Below are positions 9,210 through 17,553 of a stretch of 64,000 nucleotides of DNA, in pieces (position 1 is the stretch's first letter; each line of letters begins with the position of its first letter). The stretch spans positions 434,001 to 498,000 of the forward strand of contig NZ_CP098732.1 of assembly GCF_023824315.1 (NCBI RefSeq), given 5' to 3'. Made by a program: the position numbers and the translations under genes. The notes under the pieces are model-generated. The model ran no database searches. It worked only from the letters and a program-made list of their open reading frames with translations, and had not been told where the DNA came from. The DNA is from Acinetobacter tibetensis. Its GTDB lineage: Bacteria; Pseudomonadota; Gammaproteobacteria; Pseudomonadales; Moraxellaceae.

Positions 9210-9707
9210 TTAAGCCGACTTGCGCTTAGGTAACCAAGCCCACAGCATTTGGCATTGAATCGGTTCATTGCCAGTATCATCAATGACCGTTACGGGAATC
9301 AGCAATTCACCTTTTTCCTGTTCAGCAATCAACTTTTGCTGTTCTGGGCTTAAGCTTGCGGTGGCTGTAAGCCCGCCTTGAGCGACTTTTAAATAATCGA
9401 CATGTAGGGTTTTAATCAGCAAAATTCGATGATCTGGTACATGCAGGCCTGTTAAAAAACCTGTGGCAGTTTCTGCCAACAACGCCATGGCTGCTGCATG
9501 TACGCCTTTAATGTGGTTTTGCATATTGCGTTGATTTTCTATACGCACCACCACATGGTGTTGATCGACTTCCAGATAACGAATCTTGGCTGTGCCTACC
9601 ATTGGTACAATACGACCAAAGGCTTTGCTCCAAAGGGTACTTCGAATCCCCTGTGGGAATTTCGTTGTAGCTTTGACCAGTTTGGATAAACGATTACTTT
9701 GTGTCAT
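9210..9707 (-). CDS. Hotdog-fold protein, DUF4442/PaaI-like thioesterase
   Basis: 165 residues, cytoplasmic. The central block 'RNMQNHIKGVHAAAMALLAET' (about 60-80) is the hotdog helix typical of the DUF4442 and PaaI branches, with N65, H66 and E79 in the expected catalytic zone. It faces the YciA-like gene and lies downstream of yajQ on the same strand with a gap of about 35 nt. Substrate unknown; the family acts on acyl-CoA or acyl-carrier thioesters. Confidence 0.8.
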   Translation of the reverse strand: MTQSNRLSKLVKATTKFPQGIRSTLWSKAFGRIVPMVGTAKIRYLEVDQHHVVVRIENQRNMQNHIKGVHAAAMALLAETATGFLTGLHVPDHRILLIKTLHVDYLKVAQGGLTATASLSPEQQKLIAEQEKGELLIPVTVIDDTGNEPIQCQMLWAWLPKRKSA

Positions 9708-9742
9708 ATCATACCTTTAGAGCTTAGGTGGATAGCTTCACA

Positions 9743-10231
9743 TTAGTCTTTAAAATTATTAAATTGCAATGGAAGCCCAAATTGTTGTTCACGCAAGAAA
9801 TTCATGACTTGCTGTAAAGTATCGCGCTTTTTATCAGTCACGCGAATTTTGTCGCCTTGAATTGAAGATTGCGCTTTAATGCCGCTTTCTTTAATGGCTT
9901 TATTAATTTTTTTTGCAGTATCAGAGTCAAGACCATCTTTCAGTTTGATCACTTGAATCACATTTTTACCTGAAGCTGTGGCCTTTTGTGGATCTAGAGC
10001 TTGCACATCGACTTTGCGTTTATAAAAATGGTTTTCCAGCATGTTATAAACTTGCTCACATTGGAAATCACTTTCGGTACTAATTTTAATTTCTTTAGAC
10101 TTTTCATTCAGTTCAATAGAAACATCTTGTCCGCGGAAGTCAAAACGCGTCGCAATTTCTTTTTGCGTGTTCTGAACTGCATGATTTACTTCAAAAATCT
10201 CTAATTCTGAAACAATATCGAAAGATGGCAT
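9743..10231 (-). CDS. yajQ: YajQ family nucleotide-binding protein
   Basis: 162 residues. The start at the ATG at 10231 gives MPSFDIVSELE, the invariant N-terminus of the family; a longer frame back to 10288 adds 19 residues with no support. The protein has two ferredoxin-like halves, including FDFRGQD near 30-36, and the C-terminal QFGLPLQFNNFKD. Members have been reported to bind cyclic di-GMP in Xanthomonas and Pseudomonas and to bind nucleotides or RNA elsewhere; whether this one does is not shown. The gene is divergent from the small rhodanese. Confidence 0.9.
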   Translation of the reverse strand: MPSFDIVSELEIFEVNHAVQNTQKEIATRFDFRGQDVSIELNEKSKEIKISTESDFQCEQVYNMLENHFYKRKVDVQALDPQKATASGKNVIQVIKLKDGLDSDTAKKINKAIKESGIKAQSSIQGDKIRVTDKKRDTLQQVMNFLREQQFGLPLQFNNFKD

Positions 10232-10322
10232 GGAATAGACCTTTACAAAGGGAAAGAATATCTGAGATGCTAGGGATGTTTTCTTCATTTGCCAAGTGTT
10301 GTTTACATCAAAGGAGTGCGCA

Positions 10323-10637
10323 ATGATCCGTAAACAAGAAATTACAACATTTGAGTTCCCAGAGGATGCGATTATCTGGGATGTCCGTGATGCAAGTGCT
10401 TATGCTGAAGCCCATGTTAAAGGTGCGGTAAATCAGCCAATTACAGGCTTGTCAGCAGATTGTTTGACTCAGGTGTCTGCGGATCAGACCATTTACATTT
10501 TATGTGGTGGCGGAAGTAAGGCGCCACGTGCGGCTGAACTTCTTGATGGTTTAGATGATTCACGTGAGTATGTTGTGCTGATGGGAGGTACCCGAGCGGC
10601 ACGTGATGCGGGCTTACCTTTAGAACAAGGAGCCTGA
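10323..10637 (+). CDS. Small rhodanese-like domain protein
   Basis: 104 residues from the ATG at 10323, which has AAGGAG at 10311-10316 with 6-nt spacing; the upstream GTG at 10296 would place that Shine-Dalgarno inside the gene. Single rhodanese fold: 'IIWDVRDASAYAEAHVKGAVNQP' is the usual N-terminal signature, and the active-site cysteine is in the loop CGGGSKA near residue 62. The glycine-rich loop is unusual: standard sulfurtransferases have CxxGxR/S. The partner is unknown. A terminator follows. Confidence 0.82.
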   Translation: MIRKQEITTFEFPEDAIIWDVRDASAYAEAHVKGAVNQPITGLSADCLTQVSADQTIYILCGGGSKAPRAAELLDGLDDSREYVVLMGGTRAARDAGLPLEQGA

Positions 10638-10642
10638 TTCAG

Positions 10643-10666
10643 AAAAGCGCCTTATGGCGCTTTTTT
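10643..10666. terminator. Bidirectional terminator between the rhodanese gene and mnmC
   Basis: AAAAGCGCC-TTAT-GGCGCTTTTTT: 5-bp GC core extended by A/T pairs. It suits both convergent transcripts. Confidence 0.88.
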
Positions 10667-10703
10667 ATGGCATAAAGAAAACAACAGAGCATGACGCATC
10701 TGC

Positions 10704-12620
10704 TTACTGAGCTTGAGATGGCACTGTATTCGTAGCTTGATAATAAGCTTTCTTCACTTTCTGCTTTTTTACAAAACGTTTGATATCTAATTTGCGGATC
10801 AGGCTGCTAGGAACTGGGCTAGTTTCAGATAAAATCTGTGCGACCAGTAATTCACTACATAATGGTGCAAATAAAAAGCCTTTAGAACCTAACCCCGCCA
10901 AGCTATAAATTTCTTTGGTTTGATCCAAGCGACCCAGTACAGGGAAATAGTCATTGGTCTGTGCGCGGACGGAAGCGCGACCTTGCCAAGTTGAGGTTGG
11001 AGGCAAGGAATGTGCATAACTTGGAAACACATTGTGGATAAGATTAAAGTTATGCACATGGTCTTCTGCGAGAACTTCACAATCATCCCGATTAGGATAA
11101 AAGGATGCCCCAAGAATTAAATGTTCAGCATCGAGTTGCATACAATAGCCACCATAGCTATAGGCTTGATCGGCAGCTAAAGGTTGAGTTTGATTTTGAA
11201 TCCAACTGACCTGACCACGAATCGGTTTGAGGAGGGGATAATGTTCAAAAAAAGCTTGGCTGTCGCGCGCGCAGCACACAATCACATGATCAAAATCACC
11301 CAGACACTGATCTTGAGTATTAACGACTTCTACAGTTTGCTTAGAAATAAAGCTCTTGATGGTGGCTTGCTGAAACTGAATGAGAGGATGTTGCAGAATC
11401 TGATCGCGTAGTGCATGTGGAGAAACTACCCCTGCTTGCAGCAGATTTAAGCTCGGAAACTCTGTTGCAATGGCACTGTCTTGTGCTGCTGAGGTGTTCA
11501 GCACTTGTTCTGGATATTCAGCGGCTAAGCCCAATAAATCTTCCGCATTTTTTAATGCCATCTGATTGACTTGAATCGGGCGAAATGCCTGAAATTGGGC
11601 ATAGTGGCGCAGTGCATGTTGCCATGCCAAGGTCATCAAGTGTTCATGGCTTTGCTCAATTGGGCACAATTTAGGATTGAGTAACGCCAAAGGATTCCCA
11701 GAGCCGCCTGCCAATGGCGCACTTTGATCATATAGGGTGACTTGATGTCCACGTTGAGCAAAGGCCCAAGCACAACTTAAACCTGCAATGCCAGCACCGA
11801 TAATGGCGATGTGACGTTGCTTTGGGGACATCACGTCAACAGAATTGAGTGCTGTTGCATGAGCTGCATTATCTTCTGATGTGGATTCTGGTTTTAACCA
11901 ACAGGCTTTGAGCATTTCCCGTTTATGGCCAAAGCCACGTGGACGAGTGATCTGAATACCATGCTGTTTTAGTCCACGTTTTAATACCCCTGCAACGCTA
12001 AATGAGGCAAAAGTCGTTCCGTAGTCGGACAGTCTCACGATATGATTCAACACCTGTTCTTGCCACATATCTGGATTACAGGACGGAGCGAAACCATCTA
12101 AGAACCACGCATTGACGGGATGAAGTTTTTCCATTTGTGGGAAAACATCATGCGCATCGCCAAGCCAGAGATCAAGGCTAAAGCGTTCTTCAGGAAAACT
12201 CAGGCGATGACAACCCGCAAGTGGTAAAGGATATTGTTGAATCAGTTGATCGGCCAACGGCTTGAGTTCAGGCCAAGCATTTAAGGCACGAATCAAATCG
12301 GCTTTGGTCAGTGGAAATTTTTCCACACTTATGGCATGTAAATGGCTATGGTTATCGGGGCGACATTGTTGCCACATTTGCCACAGCGCCAAAATATTTA
12401 GACCCGTACCAAAACCAGTTTCGCCGACAGAAAAATATTGGTAGTCGCTTAGGTTTGCCAAACGGAGATTGAGATCGTTGCCATGTAAAAAGACATGGCG
12501 TGTTTCTAATAAACCATTGTCTTTAGAAAAATAAACATCGCCAAATTGTTTAGAAACGGGCACCTCGATGCCATCAACGAGATGCCAATCGAGATCGGCC
12601 GTTTGTATTGCATGTGACAC
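10704..12620 (-). CDS. mnmC: Bifunctional tRNA 5-methylaminomethyl-2-thiouridine biosynthesis protein MnmC
   Basis: About 638 residues, two enzymes in one chain. The N-terminal methyltransferase half has the SAM motif GETGFGTGLN near 66-75 and the LDGFAPSCNPDMW catalytic segment near 174-187. The C-terminal FAD-dependent oxidoreductase half begins with the GAGIAG dinucleotide motif near 275. It converts cmnm5s2U to mnm5s2U at the tRNA wobble position (demodification, then methylation). The start is ambiguous: a TTG at 12629 sits directly against AAAGG, so the GTG at 12620, 9 nt after it, is the better start. Confidence 0.95.
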   Translation of the reverse strand: MSHAIQTADLDWHLVDGIEVPVSKQFGDVYFSKDNGLLETRHVFLHGNDLNLRLANLSDYQYFSVGETGFGTGLNILALWQMWQQCRPDNHSHLHAISVEKFPLTKADLIRALNAWPELKPLADQLIQQYPLPLAGCHRLSFPEERFSLDLWLGDAHDVFPQMEKLHPVNAWFLDGFAPSCNPDMWQEQVLNHIVRLSDYGTTFASFSVAGVLKRGLKQHGIQITRPRGFGHKREMLKACWLKPESTSEDNAAHATALNSVDVMSPKQRHIAIIGAGIAGLSCAWAFAQRGHQVTLYDQSAPLAGGSGNPLALLNPKLCPIEQSHEHLMTLAWQHALRHYAQFQAFRPIQVNQMALKNAEDLLGLAAEYPEQVLNTSAAQDSAIATEFPSLNLLQAGVVSPHALRDQILQHPLIQFQQATIKSFISKQTVEVVNTQDQCLGDFDHVIVCCARDSQAFFEHYPLLKPIRGQVSWIQNQTQPLAADQAYSYGGYCMQLDAEHLILGASFYPNRDDCEVLAEDHVHNFNLIHNVFPSYAHSLPPTSTWQGRASVRAQTNDYFPVLGRLDQTKEIYSLAGLGSKGFLFAPLCSELLVAQILSETSPVPSSLIRKLDIKRFVKKQKVKKAYYQATNTVPSQAQ

Positions 12621-12652
12621 AAGCAGCAACCTTTATATTGAAGCGTAGAAAA

Positions 12653-13165
12653 TTACCATTGGCGGCGGCGTTTAGATTGTGCATAACTGGCAATTAAGAA
12701 ACCCAGTAGTACACCAACTGCTAGTGTGACCGCACCATAAATAAACATCTGGGCACTACGTTCACTTTGTAGCACTTGAACTTGAACACCTAAACTATCA
12801 TTTTTTAATTGTAATTCTTGATTTTGTGCCAATGCATCTAAATTGGCTTTTTCCAATTGTTGTAGGCGTACGGATTGATCTTTGACCAAAGCTTTGATTT
12901 TTAAATCTTGTAAGGCTTTATTTTTGGCAATTTGTTCCGCCGTAAGGGGTTGAACCTCTTGCGGTTGTCCATTTGGATTCACAGTTGCTACTGCCGGAAT
13001 CACGCGTGGTTTATCCGCAGAAAGGGTATGTGGCGCTGTCGGTGCTGTTGCAGTAGGGGCAGCAGGGGCTAGAGCAGGAGCTGGAGAAGTTGTTGCAGGT
13101 TCTACCGCCCAAGCCGAAGAACACAATAAAGAAAGACCCAGTAAACTAGGAACAACAGCGCGCAT
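12653..13165 (-). CDS. Membrane-anchored coiled-coil protein with Ala/Pro-rich linker
   Basis: 170 residues. Signal peptide 1-20 (SSAWA), then an alanine/proline/threonine-rich segment 22-60, a coiled coil about 80-130 (QQLEKANLDALAQNQELQLK), one transmembrane helix at about 140-162 and a terminal RRRQW. The C-terminal coiled coil, helix and basic tail resemble the anchor of the YgiM/TIGR04211 family, but there is no SH3 domain. AAAGGAT precedes the ATG. It sits between yciI-like and mnmC genes on the same strand. Function unknown. Confidence 0.65.
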   Translation of the reverse strand: MRAVVPSLLGLSLLCSSAWAVEPATTSPAPALAPAAPTATAPTAPHTLSADKPRVIPAVATVNPNGQPQEVQPLTAEQIAKNKALQDLKIKALVKDQSVRLQQLEKANLDALAQNQELQLKNDSLGVQVQVLQSERSAQMFIYGAVTLAVGVLLGFLIASYAQSKRRRQW

Positions 13166-13170
13166 GAACT

Positions 13171-13473
13171 TTATCCTTTAGGAAACGCTTTGTTAAAAGG
13201 TTTAACTTCAATTTGAGCATAGACACCTTCTTTTAAGAAAGGCTCATCTTGTAGCCAAACATCGAGTGCTTCACGGCTGTCAAAATCAACAATGATGGTG
13301 CTGCCGTAAAAACCTGCTTGTGGATTGCTCGGATCTTTAGGCATCGCACCTGCAACAATTAAGCGACCTTCAGCATCTAATTGCTCTAAACGTGCGAGAT
13401 GTTGAGGACGTACCGCAAGGCGTTTTTCTACTGTACCGTCTTGATCAGTACAAGTCACAACAAATAATGGCAT
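13171..13473 (-). CDS. YciI family protein
   Basis: 100 residues. Ferredoxin-like YCII domain with MPLFVVTCTDQDG at the start, the HLARLEQL segment with the conserved histidine (H25), and the D-x-E-P-F motif (residues 75-79) near the C-terminus. In YciI proteins the His-Asp pair forms a putative active site, but the reaction is not known for most members. Only 5 nt separates it from the following membrane-anchor gene. YciI, YciB and YciA are also neighbours in enterobacteria. Confidence 0.85.
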   Translation of the reverse strand: MPLFVVTCTDQDGTVEKRLAVRPQHLARLEQLDAEGRLIVAGAMPKDPSNPQAGFYGSTIIVDFDSREALDVWLQDEPFLKEGVYAQIEVKPFNKAFPKG

Positions 13474-13500
13474 GATGATTCTCTGCGAGCGAAACGAAGA

Positions 13501-14115
13501 TTAATTTTCGGTAGACTTAAAATGTTTACGTAAAACAATAAACTGGATAATGATAAAGGAAAACATCACCAACATGTCACCAAAAGCGGTAAATTCGCCC
13601 CAATATTTTCCATTCATAAATAAGAAAGCAAAAAAGACATGTAAGCCAGACATGACAGCAAACATGGCTGCCCAAGCATAATTGAGTCTTTTCCAGCCAA
13701 CTTCACCCAAATTAAAAATGGGTGCAAATAAGCGTTTGATGAGCGGGCTACGGTCTTTACTAAAATATGGAGAGAGCAGGAAAGCACCTGCGAAAACTAT
13801 ATTTAACAGAGCTGCCTTGAGACGAATATAGAAGTCATCACTAAGTATGAGGGTAATGCCACCAAAAATGACCGTCATAAACAACACAATCCACTGTTGT
13901 TTATCTAAACGGAATTTTTGCATGATGAACAATGCACCATAAACCACCAGCATAGAAAGAATTAAGCCAGTTGTTGCCACTAAAATATTATTATTGTCTA
14001 CACCACCGGCAGAACCGATCAATTGCAGTAAAGGGTGCTCGGTATCTTTCGGATCTACAGTCTTATATAAATAAAAGAAAATAATGAGTGGCACAAAGTC
14101 TAAAAGTGCTTTCAT
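13501..14115 (-). CDS. yciB: Inner-membrane protein YciB (septation protein A, IspZ)
   Basis: 204 residues with five to six hydrophobic helices (1-17, 45-65, 76-92, 100-120, 140-165, 175-195) and the family phrases LDFVPLIIFFYLY at the N-terminus and NYAWAAMFAVMSGLHVFFAF near 145-165. In E. coli and Shigella the protein contributes to cell-envelope synthesis and septation through contacts with divisome and elongasome proteins. It lies directly upstream of the yciI-like gene and is divergent from the PHP-domain gene. Confidence 0.9.
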   Translation of the reverse strand: MKALLDFVPLIIFFYLYKTVDPKDTEHPLLQLIGSAGGVDNNNILVATTGLILSMLVVYGALFIMQKFRLDKQQWIVLFMTVIFGGITLILSDDFYIRLKAALLNIVFAGAFLLSPYFSKDRSPLIKRLFAPIFNLGEVGWKRLNYAWAAMFAVMSGLHVFFAFLFMNGKYWGEFTAFGDMLVMFSFIIIQFIVLRKHFKSTEN

Positions 14116-14160
14116 GTTAGAGTATCTGAATCTGTTTAAATAAATGGCATAGTATAAGTG

Positions 14161-15012
14161 ATGCTTGGCGTAGATTTACATACACATAGTAATATTTCTG
14201 ATGGAACTTTGTCACCAGAGCAACTGGTCCATGCCGCACATGAAAAAGGTATTCATACGCTGGCGTTGACCGATCACGATACGATGGATGGTTTAGCATT
14301 GGCAGAACAAACTGCACATGCTTATGGTATGAAATTAATCTCTGGGGTGGAAATTTCCAGTCAATGGTCACGTCCAGCCACTCAGAAAAGTTATGGCGTA
14401 CATATTGTTGCACTGAATATGCAGCATCCTGAGCCTTTATTGGCGGTCTTGGAACAGCAAAAACAGATTCGAGCTGAACGTGGTGCGCAGATTTGTAGTT
14501 TGCTAACGCCTTTGATTGGTCAGGATATTTACGCAGATGTACTGGCCAAAGTCGAGGGTGAAGCAGATCGAGTTACGCGTACCCATATTGCGAAAACCTT
14601 GGTGGAAAAGGGGATTGTAAGTCGTGTACAACAAGCTTTTGATAAATATATTAAAGAAGGCAAGAAGGCTTATGTAAAGTTTGATGGATTGGGACTTGCA
14701 GAAACCATTCAAGCGATTCATGCCAGCAGTGGCTTTGCAGTTTTGGCACATCCAACCCGATATGATTTATCGGCAACCAATGTCCGTTATTTAATCGAAT
14801 TGTTTGCGCAGTCAGGTGGGGATGCCGTGGAATTGCCACCGCACATTGATCCACCTGCGACGCGTCAAATGGTGGATCGTATGATTGCGGAACAGGGTTT
14901 AAAAGTGTCTGTGGGCAGTGATTTCCATGGTGAAAATATGCCGTGGATTCAACTAGGACGTGTTCCTGTCATGAAAGCAGAACAAGTCGGGATTTGGGAG
15001 CAGTTTCAGTAA
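14161..15012 (+). CDS. PHP-domain phosphoesterase (YciV/TrpH, RNase AM-like)
   Basis: About 283 residues. The metal-binding motifs of the PHP superfamily are in place: DLHTHSN at the start, LTDHDTMDG near 37-45, GVEIS near 61-65, and the terminal GSDFHGEN. Family members hydrolyse 3',5'-bisphosphonucleotides and trim RNA 5' ends (RNase AM in E. coli, for which 5S and other rRNA maturation has been shown). The start may be this ATG or the GTG immediately before it at 14158. The gene is divergent from yciB and convergent with a GST gene. Confidence 0.88.
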   Translation: MLGVDLHTHSNISDGTLSPEQLVHAAHEKGIHTLALTDHDTMDGLALAEQTAHAYGMKLISGVEISSQWSRPATQKSYGVHIVALNMQHPEPLLAVLEQQKQIRAERGAQICSLLTPLIGQDIYADVLAKVEGEADRVTRTHIAKTLVEKGIVSRVQQAFDKYIKEGKKAYVKFDGLGLAETIQAIHASSGFAVLAHPTRYDLSATNVRYLIELFAQSGGDAVELPPHIDPPATRQMVDRMIAEQGLKVSVGSDFHGENMPWIQLGRVPVMKAEQVGIWEQFQ

Positions 15013-15047
15013 TGCCCATGTTTTAATGAATAAGCAAACATGCTGAA

Positions 15048-15671
15048 TTAGTTTTGACCATTATTGCCCCATTTTAAATAAGCCTCTCTTTGACTGAGAC
15101 GGTCGTAATAGCGTTTTACATTTGGACAGTCAGGTTTCTCAAATGGTGTTAAATACCAACGCTGTACAGAAAGCCCAATCGGAATATCTGCCAATGAAAA
15201 CTGCTGACCCGCGACATACGCCTGAGTGTTTGCGAGTTGGTTTTCTAAAATCAGCATCATGCTGTTCCATGCTTGAATACTTTTTTCAACTTCCTTCAAG
15301 TCTTGGTGCTCGGGGGAGTTTCGAATAAGGTGCATTAGGGCGTAGACCCAACTGTTATTGAGTTCAATCCCTTGCCAGTCAATCCATTGATCAATAAGTG
15401 CACGTGTTTTTGGCTCTGTTGGATAAAGTGCTGAACCACCATAAGCATTGGCCAAGTAACGAATAATCGAATTAGATTGCCATAGCGTCAGCTCCTCATC
15501 GATGAGTACAGGAATTGTGGCATTCGGATTTAATTGCAAAAATGCTTGTTCTTTCGGGGAGCGAAAGCCACGGCCCCAATCTTCACGCTGATAAGCTAAA
15601 TCTAGTTCATCACATAACCAGAGTACTTTTCTGACATTGATAGAATCTGTTCGTCCTAAAAGTTTAATCAC
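15048..15671 (-). CDS. Glutathione S-transferase
   Basis: 207 residues. The N-terminal thioredoxin-like domain (1-80) has IKLLGRTDSINVRKVLW and the glutathione-binding segment NPNATIPVLID...WQSNSIIRYLA (about 49-75). The all-helical C-terminal domain follows with the conserved SLADIPIG N-capping box near 162-169. The residue order SxNxRK near the N-terminus points to a serine-type bacterial GST rather than a beta-class cysteine enzyme. Substrate not predictable. Confidence 0.88.
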   Translation of the reverse strand: MIKLLGRTDSINVRKVLWLCDELDLAYQREDWGRGFRSPKEQAFLQLNPNATIPVLIDEELTLWQSNSIIRYLANAYGGSALYPTEPKTRALIDQWIDWQGIELNNSWVYALMHLIRNSPEHQDLKEVEKSIQAWNSMMLILENQLANTQAYVAGQQFSLADIPIGLSVQRWYLTPFEKPDCPNVKRYYDRLSQREAYLKWGNNGQN

Positions 15672-15761
15672 AGCCTGACTCCTGATCTTGATTTTTAAAT
15701 ATTTGTTTAATCTAATCTTTTTTGTTCTAGAGAGATGACGTCTAATTTTGAATTGTTGGCT

Positions 15762-16673
15762 TTATAACAGATTATTATCCTGTGCTTGAATGGGTGGTGG
15801 AGTTGGCTTACCCAAGGTGCCGAGTAATTCAATTTCAATGGTACGTACCATTGCATCTAACGGTAAATCATTACTTTGGGTACCAAATGGTTCTTCAATT
15901 TCTGAACTTAAGGCATCTAAACCCAAAAAGGTATAAGCCAAGATCCCGACCAGTAAAGGGGTAGCCAGTCCTAACGTTGCGCCCAAACTAAACGGTAGCA
16001 TGAAACAGAAGAAGTACACAGTACGGTTCAGCAATACAGAATAGGCAAAAGGTAATGGCGTTGTGGCAATTCGGTCACAGCCTGTTTGTACCAAACTCAT
16101 TTCCGCCACATGTTCATTCATTTGCGCATAAATAATGTCGGAAATCTCACCTTCTTTTAAGGCTTGCATCAGTTCCCATTGAATGAGACTGAGGGTGTAT
16201 TGCGGAGCATTGACCTGTTGATACAGTTGCGCCAAAGCTTGCGGGCTTAAACCTGTGGTTTCAGTAAGTTCGGTTGGGTTTTCCGTTTGATGACGTAGTC
16301 GGTCACGCAATACATTGGCAAATACAATCACATGCTGAATGACTCGCTCGCGCCGTGCCTGCGTAAGAATACGACAGTTACGGTCAAAGTGGCGCGCATT
16401 GGCAATCAACATGCCCCAAAGTTTACGTGCTTCCCACCAGCGGTCATAACAAGCGCTATTTTTAAACCCGAGGAAAATAGACAGTACAACGCCAATTAAG
16501 GTGAAGCCAACCAAGGGGAGTTCAGGAAAATGAAAATATCCCATGTGGGATACGCCACCCACGATGGTAGAAATGAGCATGACCACGCCTAAGGGTGGTA
16601 AAACTTTCGGAAGGATTGTACCGCGCCATGAAAATAATAGTTTAAAGACGTCGGGTTGTTCTCGCACAATCAT
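15762..16673 (-). CDS. Bestrophin-like membrane channel protein (YneE family)
   Basis: 303 residues, four predicted transmembrane helices (about 24-43, 52-70, 208-230, 232-252). The motifs ILPKVLPPLGVVM, FKNSACYDRWWEARKLWG (near 70-87) and a C-terminal DALSSEIEEPFG are diagnostic of the bacterial bestrophin/RFP-TM family, which form pentameric ion channels. Bacterial homologues studied so far conduct cations. No partner gene is nearby. Confidence 0.88.
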   Translation of the reverse strand: MIVREQPDVFKLLFSWRGTILPKVLPPLGVVMLISTIVGGVSHMGYFHFPELPLVGFTLIGVVLSIFLGFKNSACYDRWWEARKLWGMLIANARHFDRNCRILTQARRERVIQHVIVFANVLRDRLRHQTENPTELTETTGLSPQALAQLYQQVNAPQYTLSLIQWELMQALKEGEISDIIYAQMNEHVAEMSLVQTGCDRIATTPLPFAYSVLLNRTVYFFCFMLPFSLGATLGLATPLLVGILAYTFLGLDALSSEIEEPFGTQSNDLPLDAMVRTIEIELLGTLGKPTPPPIQAQDNNLL

Positions 16674-16748
16674 GTGGTGGTTTTCATCATTTATTTTGGG
16701 TTGATCTTCATCTGTCGTTTAGGTTTTGTCAATATTGCTTGAAAAGCT

Positions 16749-17441
16749 TTAAGTGGACTTGATCAAGCCCTGCTCAGCAAACGAAAAACTGCCTGTCGCA
16801 GCGATGACACAATGATCCAATAATTGTATTTCAAGTAGTTTACAAGCCTGTGTAATTTGTTGGGTTAAGGCAATATCTGCCGCCGAAGGCAGGGCATGTC
16901 CTAAAGGATGATTATGTGCAATGACAATAGAGCTGGCTTGCTGTTGCAAGGCGTAACGCAGTAATTGATTCAAAGAGACCGTACAACTATTCAGTGAACC
17001 AAAGAAGAGTTTTTTAAAATGCAGTTTGCGCAGTTGACTGTCTAGGCACAGAACGGCAAACACTTCCTGCGTTTCTCCCAAAAGTTCAAAGCGTAGATAG
17101 TCAAGTAATTGTGAGGAGTTTTGAATTTCTAAACTGTGTTGTTGTAATTGCTGAGCCACATAGCGTCGTCCCAGTTCTTTCACAGCCATCAGTTGTGAAT
17201 ATTTAGTGGCACCAATGCCATGAAATTGACTGAGTTGGGGGAGTTCAGCATTCAGAATAGGGGCTAGTCCACCAAAATGCTGAATCAGCAGTCGGGCTAA
17301 TTCAACGGCTGAATGTTGTTTGGAGCCAGAGCGCAGAAAAATGGCCAATAATTCGGCATCTGAAAGGCTACCCGCCCCTTGTTGTAATAAGCGTTCACGT
17401 GGACGCTCTTGTTCGGGCCAATGTTTGATCGATAGATTCAT
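16749..17441 (-). CDS. radC: RadC family protein (JAB/MPN domain)
   Basis: 230 residues. N-terminal helix-hairpin-helix region (ERPRERLLQQGAGSLSDAELLAIFLRSG...) and a C-terminal JAB1/MPN domain carrying the H-x-H-x(n)-D zinc motif in AHNHPLGHALPSAADIALT (about 175-193). RadC was once thought to act in recombination repair, but that function has been withdrawn for E. coli; its biochemical role remains unclear. It is divergent from coaBC, an arrangement also seen in enterobacteria. Confidence 0.9.
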   Translation of the reverse strand: MNLSIKHWPEQERPRERLLQQGAGSLSDAELLAIFLRSGSKQHSAVELARLLIQHFGGLAPILNAELPQLSQFHGIGATKYSQLMAVKELGRRYVAQQLQQHSLEIQNSSQLLDYLRFELLGETQEVFAVLCLDSQLRKLHFKKLFFGSLNSCTVSLNQLLRYALQQQASSIVIAHNHPLGHALPSAADIALTQQITQACKLLEIQLLDHCVIAATGSFSFAEQGLIKST

Positions 17442-17553
17442 TTTTGTTGAGCTTTTTCATGTTTATTATCAAGTTTTAACCCAGTCAATCACTTGGGTAT
17501 GCGGATATTTAATGCTATTGTGAGCGCCACTGCAACAGAAAGGTATACTGTTT

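Noticed and set aside
10232..10288. N-terminal extension of YajQ
   Set aside because: The family begins at MPSFDIV; the extra 19 residues have no support.
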